From positions 1-64,000 of the forward strand of contig CAJNDS010002168.1 in assembly GCA_905221605.1 (NCBI GenBank): a DNA stretch of 64,000 nt, in the 5' to 3' direction. The position numbers and the translations under genes were made by a program. Positions 53,801 through 63,953 of the stretch are shown here, in pieces. The stretch comes from Symbiodinium natans (lineage: Eukaryota; Sar; Dinophyceae; Suessiales; Symbiodiniaceae). Under the pieces are notes generated by a model. It was given only the letters and a program-made list of their open reading frames with translations. It made no database searches and had not been told where the DNA came from. Position 1 is the stretch's first letter. Every line of letters begins with the position of its first letter.

Positions 53801-54290
53801 GGGCTATAATGGGGTTGTTCTTGTAATTTACTTAAGGGGGCATTTGGGCTCTCTGACGATTCCCTATACTACCCTAAATCGTACCTGGACCATGTTAAGT
53901 GGCCCCCCTTCGCCTTCAGCAAGTGGCCCTGCGTAAGGCGTTTGGCAGAGTAGCCAAGCAGCAGTTCCTGCGGATCTTTACTTGTTAACAGCCAGTCTAA
54001 GTCTAGGGGCCTTTAATATAACCCTACCTTCTAAACCCTAAAAAGCAGGGCTCACAAGTCAGCAGGCCAGTGCACTTCTCCACGGAAAGCCCTACATAAG
54101 GCTCCCATGGCCCACACGGCTTCTCTCAAAGACTGCGCCGTTTTTCCTCCAAGCGGCTTACCGCGAAAGCTCAGTCAAGCTATGCAGATGCCCAGAGCCA
54201 CGTGGGTTGTTCCAGACAGTGGTTTGAACTTGGTGCATCCTTTCACAATGAGGTTCAGGTGGCCAGAACAGCAACCTTACTTGGAGGTCT
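50830..54290 (-). CDS. Candidate exon cluster, unknown protein(s)
   Basis: Strongly codon-like minus islands: 54180-54060 (GKTAQSLREAVWAMGALCRA, ending in TGA), 54290-54185 (CCSGHLNLIVKGCTKFKPLS), 53980-53905 (DPQELLLGYSAKRLTQGHLL), 53682-53600 (GTIYVETDGPLGREPLTN), 53505-53410 (AYLLLAHWFQQAADATENHE), 53005-52930 (LDPLAMAMASPAMAAVEKSL), 52240-52152 (ADALPCAKLLRPRFLAENPV), 52035-51945 (WITGACLEERAAAALRNAAP), 51362-51295, 51085-51015 (FIVRPWSVEAWPTASDFGT) and 50938-50830 (TEQALKAERAKFVSDLHHAT). Exon size and spacing match the solved genes, so one or two spliced genes are likely. I recognise no domain. Confidence 0.45.
51100..51218 (+). repeat. Octamer array (TTTTAGGG)n
   Basis: About 14 units of TTTTAGGG with two TTTCAGGG variants. 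This is an 8-bp variant of the window's TTTAGGG heptamer, homogenised over about 120 bp. Confidence 0.95.
51230..51269. mobile_element. MITE family A, solo right end
   Basis: GGATTATGAAGGACTGTTAG then ACAAAGGGGACCATCCC. Only the right terminal repeat of family A is present. Confidence 0.55.
51692..51789. mobile_element. MITE family A, copy 5 (most complete)
   Basis: Ends GGGATGTTCCCCCC and GGGGGAACATCCC, with inner CAGTCCTCA and TAAGGACTG. 30-bp inverted repeats with few mismatches over a 98-bp element. It can fold into one long hairpin. Confidence 0.88.
52373..52496. mobile_element. 124-bp TIR element with internal 20-bp repeats
   Basis: Perfect 18-bp inverted repeats (TACAGGGTGGGGCCCCCT). 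The interior has three GTTATAAGGNCCCTAA-type units. The element starts TA and ends TA. It lies between minus exon-like islands and is a candidate introner. Confidence 0.85.
52550..52660 (+). repeat. Interstitial telomere-type array (TTTAGGG)n
   Basis: About 15 perfect units. Confidence 0.95.
53030..53110. mobile_element. Short hairpin element
   Basis: CCCCTTTTTCTAATTACTAG / CAATTAGTAGGGATTATAG and CTATTATAATCCTACTCGGG give nested inverted repeats around a MITE-like ATTATAGCACTCCCC core. Related in style to family A (TATAGTACCCCC). Confidence 0.4.
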
Positions 54291-54431
54291 TAACAAGCTA
54301 CAGCTATGCTTTGAACCCCGATTCTCGGGTACTTAGAACGCTACTGATAATTATCCATGAACCTGCAAGTAGCTTCAAGGGTTTAAACCCCAAACCTTAG
54401 ACCGTCCCATAGAGACTGGGGCCGCTGTTGC

Positions 54432-54540
54432 TCACTTTTTGCCATTCTTGGCAATGGTTTTCTTGACGCCTGTAGAGCCAGAGACTTTTGCCGCTGGCAC
54501 CTTCATGACCTCAGAGCGTCTTGCGGGGCTTGTGTGTGAT
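54432..54540 (-). CDS. C-terminal exon of an unknown basic-tailed protein
   Basis: The minus frame reads SPARRSEVMKVPAAKVSGS then TGVKKTIAKNGKK and TGA at 54434-54432. The Lys-rich end with a stop makes this a good 3' exon. Its upstream exons should lie among the islands above 54.6 kb: 54660-54720 reads GKPRPDSFDLNQPKF, and 54965-55045 reads NKNAYSHYMNDRGGWLQF. Confidence 0.5.
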
Positions 54541-54549
54541 TAGGGTTTA

Positions 54550-57500
54550 GGGCTTAGGGTTTAGGGCTTGGGGTATAGGGTTTAGCGTTCAGGGTTCGGG
54601 GTTTAGGGTTTAGGGTTTAGGAATCCCAAGAACATGTTCCACCCTGAACTTTGGTCCTCAGAACTTGGGTTGGTTCAGGTCAAAGGAATCAGGCCTGGGC
54701 TTGCCCGAAAGAAACCTAAGCCTAGGTTTGGGCGAAGGGTTTAACGCTTAGGGTTCAGGGAAGCTTACTTAAGGACTTGGGATTCATCAGGGTTTTTTGT
54801 CGGGGTTTAGAGTTTGAGGTTAAACCGAGGGGTAAGAGTTGCGGAGTTAATGAGGCTTTAGGAAGTAGGGTAAGGGGATTAGGTTCAATGAGGTTAGCTT
54901 CCTGACGGGCTCTAGACCCTAAACCCCGTGGCTAAAAAACCATGTTCCAAACTAAGGGCTCTGAACCCTCAACCTGATGCATCTTGTAGCTTGAATTGCA
55001 GCCACCCACCTCTATCATTCATGTAGTGGGAGTATGCATTTTTGTTGGCAGGGGGGGGGGGGTAGGAGCTTTGAATATCCGAATCCAAACCCCAAACCCC
55101 AAACCCTGAACCCTAACCCCTAAACCCTAAACCCTAAATCCTAAACCCTAAACCCTAAACCCCAAACCCTGAACCCTAAACCCTCAACCGGAAAAGAAAA
55201 CATTGAAGGGTGGGACGGTGCTACAACAGCCTGCCTACGACCCACAACCCTAAACCCTAAACCCTATCCCTCAACCCTAAACCCTAAACCCTAAACCCGA
55301 AACCCGAAAACCCTAAACCCTAAACCCTAAACCCTAAACCCTAAACCCTGGCCCTAAACCCTAAACCCCCTAAACCCTAAACCCTGCGTCACAGCAGCCG
55401 GTTTGGGCGCGGCCGCGTCCTTTTGCAGCGTGCGGGTCGCCCAAAGCGCCTTCCTGGGAGCGGAATGGGGGGGTTCGGACTTCCTTGGCGGTTCATTTTA
55501 TGGTTTAGGGTTTAGGGTTTGGGGTTTAGGGTTTAGGGTTTGGGGTTTGGCGTTTGGGGTTTGGGGTTTAGGGGGGGGCTTCGGGGCTTTAAGGGGCCCT
55601 AGGGGGAGGCTTAGGCGGTTTAGGGGCCTTTGGGGTTTAGAGGGGTTTTAAGGGGTTAGGAGGTTTTGGGTGTTTAGAGGGTTACCAGGTTTACGGGGTT
55701 TAGGGTTTTTGAACTGGGAGTTTCAGAGCAGAGTCTTCATCAAGGTTCCCTTTGTCTTCAGGCATCCGGGATGCATTCGTTCATCTGCCCACCGGTATCT
55801 GGTGAAGCATAATGACTTCCAGAAGCGGTGCTGTGGGAAGAAAAGCCAATCCCTTCATCTGGGCAAACATGGCGTCGACCTCGCCTTTGCCATGGTGCTC
55901 GCACAGGACGCCGAGGTGGAGGTTGCCAGGCATAGCTGGAAACCAAGCCTTTGGCCAAGTGGGCGGTGACATCATACGACCGGAGTGTGGACCCGTCGTC
56001 GCACCAAAAGGTCATGCGGAGCGCGTCTCCAACACCACTCAGGAGCACGCTTGTCATGAAGCGTGTGTTAAGAGTTTGGGGTTTTTGGTCTTCGGGCTTT
56101 TGGGTTTTAGGGTTGTAGGGCTTTATGGCTTCGGGTTTAGGGTTATAATGCTGTCTAGGGCCTAGGGTTCTCAGGTTTAGGGTTTTAGGGCATGGGGTTT
56201 CAGGGTTTAGGGTTTCAAGGGTTTAGGGTATAGGGTTTAGGAAGGGGAAAGAGGGAGACCTGGGGGGAGGGGGGGACCACGGTTACGCCCGTCTCTTCTC
56301 CAGCGCCTGCGCTAGACTACGCAGTCTTATACCGTTTAGGGTTGGTATCCAAAACCCCTAAACCCTAAACCCTACACCCAAAACCCCCCTAAACCCTAAA
56401 CCCTAAACCCTAAAACCTAAAACCTGAACCCTAAACCCTAAACCCTAACCTGTCAAAGCCCTAGAGATACAAGTGGGGGTTTATAAGCTTGAGGGATGAA
56501 AGATGCAGGATCTGGGATTCAGGGCCTGAGGGTTCGAAGGATATTTGGGCTTCGTGCATGTAACTTGGTGCCCTCTAGACCCTAAACCCCCCAAACCCTA
56601 AACCCCCCAAACCCTAAACCCCCCAAACCCTAAACCCCAAACCCCAAACCCCAAACTCCAAACCCCAAACCCCAAACCCCAAACCCTAAACCTTAAACCC
56701 TAAACCCTAACCCTAAACCCACAACCCCTATACCCTAACCCCCCAACCTGAAAAACGTGCTCGCAGTAGCCGCGGTTCGCCACGGTGTCGCCTGTCCAAG
56801 GTGCGCCCAGCTCTTGCGCTTTCATCTGCACCTGCGGCTTAGGGTTCATGTGGTTCAGGGCGTTTAGGGTTTTAGGGGTTTTGGGCTTTGGGTTCATGAG
56901 GTTCAGGGTGGGACTACCGGCGGCTTAGGGGTTATGGGGTTGAAGGTGTTTAGGGTTTTGGGTTCATGAGGTTCAGGGCATTTAGGGTTTTGGGTTCATG
57001 GGGTTTAGGGCGTTTAGGGTTCTAGGGTTTTGGGTTCATGGGGTTCAGGTGTTTAGGGTGTTTGGGGTGTTTGGTGTGCTTCGGGTTTTGGGTTTGTAGG
57101 GTTTAGAGGTTTAGGTTGGTAGGGTTTAGGGTCTTAGGTTCGTAGGTGTCTAAGGTTTCCAGGATTTCCAGGGTTTACAGGGTCTATAATCGGTTTCTAG
57201 GGCCTCTAGGGTTTTAGGGTTTAGGGTTTCTGGCCTAGTCTAGGGTTTATAAGGCTTACAGGGCTTCTCCCCCTTCACCTACTTCTTTAGGCGCTTCGGG
57301 CTTAAGCCCGTTTCGGCGTTGCTTGTGAGTTATGTAGAGCTTACAGGGTTTCGGACTCTGTCGGGTTGATGCACACTGGTTACAGACTACAACCCAAAAC
57401 CCTAAACCCAATCCTTTTGGGCAGAGGCCGAAACATAGAACCAAGCATTAGAGAGCTCATCACATGACCCCCTATAGTCCTCCAGCACCTCGGGGGCGAA

Positions 57501-60500
57501 ATAGACCAGCATATGCCCTATGCGACGATAATCCCATGAAGGTCGATGACCCCCGAAGCCCGAAACATCCTCAACGCCCCCCCCCCCCCCCCCCAAAAAA
57601 AAAAAAAACCCAAAAACCCAGCAACCTTGCAACACCACTGAATCCTGGTCCGCATTAGAGTCACTGTAGAAACCCGACACCTTTGGGGTTCGCTTCCGCT
57701 AAAGGCGGCCTCAACCCTAAAGCCTAAACTCCAAACCATAAACCCAAAAGCCTAAACTCTAAACCTTAAGCTAACCCCAAATTTAAACTCCAAACCTTAA
57801 ACTAACCCCAAATTTAAACTCTAAACCTTAAACTAACCCCAAATTTAAACTCTCAACCTTAAACGCTCAACCCCAGGCTCTGAACCGTCAGCCCTAAGCC
57901 CACAGGCAGCCACGCCACCGTCTCGTTAAAGCGCGCGAAGGTCTTCAGGTCGTACTTGATCTCCTAAGTTTTTTTTCAGTTTCCCCGGGGGGGAAAAAGT
58001 ACATATTTTTTGGGCTACTTACCTAAGATAGGGAACCCCACACCAAAAAAACGTCAAATATTCCTGCTGAACAGCCTAGTCTCTGAGGCCTTGCTGAAGA
58101 GACCACACCCGAGCATGGCCTGGGGAGCAGGCTGGGGGGCTGAGAGTTTAGGGCGCCTTGGGCCGTTGGGGGGGGGGGGGGGGGGGGGCGCTTTAGGGCA
58201 TTCTAGACTTCAGGATGTTGGGGGGTTTAGGGTTTAGGGTTTAGGGTTTAGGGTTTAGGGTTTAGGGTTTAGGGTTTAGGGTTTAGGGTTTAGGGGATGC
58301 CACGTGGTACCCTATAACCCTGAAACCCTCAGACTTCTGACTTCCTAGGGCTGAGGGTCCAGAGACCAGGGGGCCTGTGGCGGGCGCAGGCGGAGGGGGT
58401 GCCTGAAAGACTGACCTCCCCTGCCTGGACCCGCTTGAAAACTGGCTGGCATGCCAATCGGGAACGGAAGAGGCGTGTTAACCCCTAAACCCTAAACCCT
58501 AAACCCTAAACCCTAAACCCTAAACCCTAAACCCTAACCCTAAACCCTAAACCCTAAACCCTAAACCCTAAACCCTTACAGGCAACTGACTATTGAGTGT
58601 ACGCCTTGGACGGCCTGGGGTGGCTGCATCCTAACCTTCACAGCATCCGCGCCACATTTACAGCAAGCCCTAAACCCTAAACCCTAAACCCTAAACCCAT
58701 CAGACTTCGCTCTTCCCAAAATTAAAACAGGTTTCTGTCCTTTCGCACCTGGCCCCTATAAGGCCGAAACGCTATAGAGCCCAGATTTGGAATGCAGCTT
58801 TGACTCTTAACCCTAGCCTAAACCCTAAACCCTACACCCGAAACCCTAAACCCTAAACCGCAGCATGGTGATCTCGCCTCATCCGACATGAAGGCCACCT
58901 TTGTGGGGAAGGCCCGGCACAACCTGCATAGGGCTATGAGCATGGAACATTATCTCCCCTAAACCCGAACAACCCTCCGTAGCCCCAAAGCCCTAAACCC
59001 GAAAGCCAAAACGCCCTAAGCCCCACACCCTCTACGAAACCCAAAAAGCCGAAACCCTAACCCTAAACCCTAAACCCTAAACCCTAAACCCTAAACCCTA
59101 AACCCTAAACCCTGTACTTTCCTTGGGGGCTTTATGAACCTGAAGGCGGGTCATGTACCCCAAAACTCAATAACCCGATGACCTCTAAAGACCCCGTGCA
59201 TCTCGGGGCTTAGGGAGTTTATGGGTTTAGGGATTCATGAAGTCAATTTGCTCAACGTAGTCCCCAAACCACTTAGCTGGAGTACTCTCAAAAGCAAAGC
59301 CAATTACCCCCCCGATTGATCAGCTTGGGTGACTTTTCTGCGGGGCCCCAACTCCGTAACTCAAGCCCTCTAACCCTAAACCCTTAACCCTAAACCCTAA
59401 ACCCTAAACCTGTAAAAACCCTAAACCCTAAACCCTTTCGCGCGCCGTGGGGCACGGCCGAGGCGGTCGCCGGGCCAATTCCGGCCAAGGTGGTGTCCAA
59501 GGCCTCCGGATGAAAGCTACGCCCAAATCCCAAACCCCAAACCCCAAACCCCAAACCCCAAACCCTAAACCCTAAACCCTAAACCCTAAACCCTAAACCC
59601 TAACCCTGAACCCTAAACCCTAAAGTTGGCTGAGAGTCCGAACTGGAGGGTAGCTGATTTGAGGTGCCTAGGTTTGAAAGTTTAGGGTTTGAGGGGTTAG
59701 GGGGTTTAGGGGTTCAGGTTTTGGGGCACTTGCAGAATCATGGGTACTTCTACGCCTGGCGGACCAAATAGGAATTGGATCAGATCGCGCTGGAACCCTA
59801 AACCCTAAACCCTAAACCCCAAACCCCAAACCCTAAACCCCCCCCCCCCCCCCCTCACCACCCCCAGCGCCTTTATGGCCTTTGCCGGATCCTCGTCGAT
59901 GACCTCTGACGCAGCCCTGGGAGGACAGGGTTTAGGGTTTAGGGTTTAGGGTTTAGGGCTTAGGGTTTAGGGTTTAGGGTTTAGGGTTTAGGGTTTAGGG
60001 TTTATGGTTTAGGGTTTGGGGTTTAGGGTTTAAGGTTTGGGGTTTAGGGTTTAGGGTTTGGGGGTTTGGGGTTTAGGGTTTAGGGCTTAGGGTTTAGGGT
60101 TAGGGTTTAGGGTTTGGGGTTTAGGGTTTAGGGTTTGGGGTTTTGGGGTTTGGGATTCCAGGTTGTGGGTCGGGATTCGGGCGCGGGTTTTGACACGACA
60201 TCTCCGCATGGATCCTGAACAAAAGGGGTAAGGGGCGTTGTGTTCCAGGGGCAGGGGCAGGGGCCATGAAACCACTGCAAGCCAACATCATGTGTGCTTT
60301 CTGATACTCTCACCACATGCCGCAAAAACATGACTTAAACCCAAAACCCTAAAAACCCTAAAAACCCTAAAAACCCTAAACACCCTAAAAACCCAAAAAA
60401 ACCTAAAAACCCAAAAAACCCTAAAAACTCTAAAAACCCTAAAAACCCTAAACACCCTAAACACCCTAAAAACCCTAAAAACCCTAAACACCCTAAACAC

Positions 60501-60974
60501 CCTAAACACCCTAAACACCCTAAACACCCTAATAAACCCTAAAAACCCTAAAAACCCTAAACACCCCGTGAGCCTCTGCGCCCTTGACTCTTCGATCCGG
60601 GCCAAGGCTCTTTAAGGCTTTCTGCACCGCTGCCTCAGAGTTCGACTGCGCCTGCAGCGAATCTACGTTTAGGGGGTTTAGGGTTTAGGGTTTAGGGTTT
60701 GGGGTTTAGGGTTTAGGGGTTACTGTCTAGAAGGGTCCCTTCATCTTATTCCCCTACAAAACCCTAATTCTACAACCCTAAACCGTGCTTGCGCCGTGTG
60801 GAGCTTCGGTGTCGGGGTAGGTTGAGGCAAGTAACCTCATGTTGCCGCATGCTCCCCAGTACAATCCTTTTACTAGGGTTGCGATCACTGTCGTTAAACC
60901 AAAATTGTAAGTACCCTTTCTTCTTCAATACTAGCTTACTGGGAAACCTTCTTAGACCCCATTCATAAACCCTA

Positions 60975-61008
<34 letters not shown>

Positions 61009-62950
61009 ACACCGCGGCCCGTAAACTCTCAAACCTCTAAACCCCAAAACCGTAAACCCTCAAACCCTCAAACCCTCAAACCCTCAAACCCTCAAACCCT
61101 CAAACCCTCAAACCCTCAAACCCTCAAACCCTCAAACCCTCAAACCCTCAAACCCTCAAACCCACAAACCCACAAACCCACAAACCCACAAACCCACAAA
61201 CCCACAAACCCACAAACCCACAAACCCACAAACCCACAAACCCACAAACCCTCAAACCCACAAACCCTCAAACCCTCCAACCCTCAAACCCTCAAACCCT
61301 CAAACCCTCAAACCCTCAAACCCTCAAACCCTCAAACCCTCAAACCCTCAACCCTCAACCCTCACCGCTATACCCTAAACCCTCAACCCCGAAACTCGCG
61401 GCCTTCTGAAGCAGCCCGGGTCGAAAAGTGCCCCGCGACAGCTTCCACTCTGCCACTTTGCAGACGTAGGCCTTGCAGGGTTCGGGTGTACTTCTGGGTG
61501 AGGGGAAAGCTTATTTGCATTTAGGGTTGGTTCAGGTGCAGCGGGGTGGAAGTTTTAGGGGTTTAGGGAGCCTTACTAACAAAAGTAGACCTTGTAAGCC
61601 CTAAGGCCCGAAAAGGGCAGCAGAAACTTTAGGGCTTAGGGTTTCGACAGTTTAGGAAATGGGGGTTTAGGGTTTAGGGTTTAGGGTTTAGGGTTTCGGG
61701 TTTAGGGTTGAAGAAACCACCCCCGGGTTTGGCGAATTTGCAGCAGATTTGAAGAAACCACCCCCGGTCACTACCGCCGCCCGACACCCCTCCTCCCCCC
61801 CCCCCTCTCTTAATTCACACCGTGTACCTCGCCAATTTATCGCTATTTCGCGAACCTACCTCGCTGAGCTCGCTGGGCTCGCTATAATTTGCCCAGGTTT
61901 GGGGTTTAGGGTTTAGGGTTTGGGGTTTAGGGTGTGGGACCTGCACCCCGAAACCCTACAAACTCCCTAGGCCCCTCAAGTGCGGAGTCGTTTGGCGATG
62001 CTGGGCCTTGTCCACAGGCGCTTCTCTTGCCTCCTCCAAAGGCTGAGGTGTTTAGGGTTTAGGGTTTAGGGTTTAGGGTTTAGGGTTTAGGGTTTAGGGT
62101 TTAGGGTTTAGGGTTTAGGGTTTAGGGTTTAGGGTTTAGGGTTTAGGGTTTAGGGTTTAGGGTTATCGGCCTGAACCCAAGCCCCCCCCCCCCCTCCATG
62201 AGAGCTCAAAAGCTTGTTCTTGGTTGGTGGTATTCACATATGGGAATCGAAACCTCTAACCCTAAACCCCAAGCCCTAAACCCTAAACCCTAAACCCTAA
62301 ACCCTAAACCCTAAACCCTGAACCCTAAACCCTAAACCCTGAACCCTGAACCCTGAACCCCGAACCCCAAGCCCTGAACCTTTTAAAAACGCATTGGAGG
62401 CCATCTCAGGAGTTGACCTAAGGCATCCCTTTAGGGGTGCAGCCCTGGGTACAGCCCTACCAAACCTTTACCTTCAGACCAGCCTTGACATCCTGTACCC
62501 ATCCCTAAACCCTAAGCCCTTAACCCTAAATCCTGAACCCTAGTTGCTGGCGTCCTCGGCCCTTTCGTCTGCACAGCAGCGCTTGCAATCAGAACAGGCT
62601 GTGAGGGAGCCAATGCTGCCCAACTCCACCCCAAACGTCCTGAAAGCCCCCCTGAACCCTGAACTCTAAGCACTCTAGACTCTAAACCCTCAACCCTAAA
62701 CCCTAAAAACCTTGACTTCACCGACCTTTGACACCATCAAGCCCGACATGCCAGGGTCACGCGCCTTGGCATTGTAGAACCACTTGTCCAGTGCCAGCAG
62801 CTTCGTGGAATCCTGGTTTTTGGGGGGAACCAGGTCCGCGAGGTGCGGTGGGGAAACCTTGGAAGGGCTTTGTGGGGCGATGCAAGGCGCCGAAGTCCCC
62901 GATTTCCTATTCTAATGCGGTAGGATTTAGGGCGTTTTTGTGTAGGATTG
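54550..62950 (-). CDS. Candidate exon cluster, one or more unknown genes
   Basis: Strong minus islands: 62815-62725 (KLLALDKWFYNAKARDPG), 62650-62535 (FGVELGSIGSLTACSDCKRC), 62245-62190 (FPYVNTTNQEQAFELSW), 62045-61975 (LEEAREAPVDKAQHRQT), 61480-61400 (YVCKVAEWKLSRGTFRPG), 60665-60565 (NSEAAVQKALKSLGPDRR), 59925-59850 (SEVIDEDPAKAIKALGV), 59795-59745 (QRDLIQFLFGPPGVEVPM), 59515-59445 (HPEALDTTLAGIGPATASAV), 59340-59230 (FESTPAKWFGDYVEQIDF), 58675-58600 (CKCGADAVKVRMQPPQAV), 58480-58325 (SVFQAPPPPAPATGPLVSG), 57960-57905 (EIKYDLKTFARFNETVAWL), 57560-57410 (APEVLEDYRGSCDELSNAW), 56845-56755 (ELGAPWTGDTVANRGYCEH), 56055-55900 (DALRMTFWCDDGSTLRSYD) and 55465-55385 (TLQKDAAAPKPAAVTQ). The separating DNA is heptamer repeat. 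No domain is recognised. Confidence 0.45.
60335..60560 (-). repeat. Nonamer array (CCCTAAAAA / CCCTAAACA)n
   Basis: About 24 units of a 9-bp variant with runs of AAA or ACA between CCCTAA cores. Its minus frame (Val-Phe-Arg repeated) is not a gene. Confidence 0.92.
60979..61008. repeat. Poly-C tract of about 30 bases
   Basis: The longest homopolymer in the window, between a CCCTAAAC unit and the octamer array. Confidence 0.95.
61065..61352 (-). repeat. Octamer arrays (CCCTCAAA)n and (CCCACAAA)n in blocks
   Basis: About 12 CCCTCAAA units, then about 13 CCCACAAA units, then about 10 CCCTCAAA units again. Each block is internally uniform, so it expanded locally from single variants. Confidence 0.95.
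61710..61790. repeat. 19-bp direct repeat about 45 bp apart
   Basis: TTGAAGAAACCACCCCCGG occurs twice, near 61712 and 61753, around a short spacer. It resembles the long TSDs at proven introns but is not tied to an exon. Confidence 0.7.
62048..62163 (+). repeat. Interstitial telomere-type array (TTTAGGG)n
   Basis: About 16 perfect units beside the EEAREAPVDKAQHRQ island. Confidence 0.95.
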
Positions 62951-63155
62951 ATGATCGTCAGTTCGCTCTAGGTGGGCCGTTTCTGGCAATAGAATTATCT
63001 ATTTGCCACATCCCTACGTTACTCATCGTGTCCAACAGAGGAAGAGTCTCCTGCATGCACGATGCACCAGCCAAAAACTGGAGTGTCTTGAGAGCAAGAC
63101 AGCTGTGTAAGGACGACACTGTAGAAGGCATGTTGGTATCTTGCTCTGTTTTTTT
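62951..63155. other. 3' flank of the racemase gene
   Basis: Unique, repeat-free DNA directly downstream of the racemase stop. No exon-like island or heptamers. Probably 3' untranslated and intergenic DNA; no poly-A signal is certain. Confidence 0.5.
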
Positions 63156-63953
63156 CTACTGTTGCCGCTGCTCCTTCGGCGTGGAGTAGAGGCACCGCTT
63201 CGCAGTGAAGAGGCGTTGTCTTGCCAAGGATGCTGCGCACTCGACCGCCGCCGCCACTGGCTCCACCACGGCCACCAAGGACCCGCCGTCCACGCCTCCA
63301 CCCACGGCGCATTCCACGCGGGCCCTCAAGCCCGCCATGCCAGCACAGCCCAGCACGATCACGTCCGCGCCGTCCCCTTCCACCGCCTGCTTGGCCTCGG
63401 CGCAAATCCGCTCGATGGCCTCGTCAACGCCGTATGCGCCGCCCGCGGATTCTGCTGGTGCTCCCTGCTGTCGAGGCGCGCCCTCGAGAGCGAGCACGGG
63501 GAGGTCGATGGTCCGGACGGAGGCGAGCCGCGCGCTGTTGCCGCCGAGGAGCGCTTCGCAGCCCTTGCGCAGGAGGGGCCTCCAGGTGGCCGACGTGGAG
63601 ACGATGCTGACGCGGTCCCCGAGCAGCAGCCCCGTGAGCACCGACGCGTCGAGGAGGCCCACCACGGGTACTCGCAGGCACTCCCGGGCGGCGTGCAGCG
63701 CCGGGTGGTCGCTGAAGCACGCGAGCACCATGGCGTCGCACTCCGTTTCTCGCTCCCGCATTATGCGCAGCGTGGGCGGAGACGACAGCAGCTCCTCGTA
63801 CACCGACTCGATGCTTTCCGGCCCCTCCGCGGGCTGCACGGCATCCACCACCGCGCCGGCCGCAGCTGCTGCGGCGCGGCCCGCGTCCCGGATCTTCTCC
63901 GTGAAGTCGGAGCTCGTGTTGGGATTGACGATCAAGATCCTGGGCTGGGGCAT
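63156..63953 (-). CDS. Asp/Glu/hydantoin racemase family protein (Dcg1-like), intronless
   Basis: 265 aa in one uninterrupted frame from ATG at 63953. N-terminal ILIVNPNTSS is the family start motif. The two catalytic Cys sit in LACFSDHPALHAARE (Cys79) and VLGCAGMAGL (Cys203). GLLDASVLTGLLLGDRVSIV lies between them, as in hydantoin/allantoin racemases (PF01177). These cofactor-independent enzymes swap chirality by a two-base (two-Cys) mechanism. The substrate cannot be told from sequence; hydantoin or allantoin is likely for this subfamily. An insert of about 20 residues (GAPRQQGAPAESAGGAYG) precedes the second half. It is GC-rich, with no heptamers and no introns, unlike every other gene here. 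This suggests late gain from bacteria or by retroposition. The tail after residue 245 is not conserved. Confidence 0.93.
   Translation of the reverse strand: MPQPRILIVNPNTSSDFTEKIRDAGRAAAAAAGAVVDAVQPAEGPESIESVYEELLSSPPTLRIMRERETECDAMVLACFSDHPALHAARECLRVPVVGLLDASVLTGLLLGDRVSIVSTSATWRPLLRKGCEALLGGNSARLASVRTIDLPVLALEGAPRQQGAPAESAGGAYGVDEAIERICAEAKQAVEGDGADVIVLGCAGMAGLRARVECAVGGGVDGGSLVAVVEPVAAAVECAASLARQRLFTAKRCLYSTPKEQRQQ

Noticed and set aside
54107-54400. 97-codon plus-strand frame
   Set aside because: Minus islands in the same DNA (GCTKFKPLSGTTHVALG and GKTAQSLREAVWAMG) look better and fit the common strand. Plus is not excluded.
60288-60605. Val-Phe-Arg repeated minus frame
   Set aside because: Read from the nonamer array CCCTAAACA/CCCTAAAAA; not a protein gene.
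61065-61352. Regular repeats that might suggest a CRISPR array
   Set aside because: Units are 8 bp with no spacers; these are telomere-like octamers in a eukaryotic genome.
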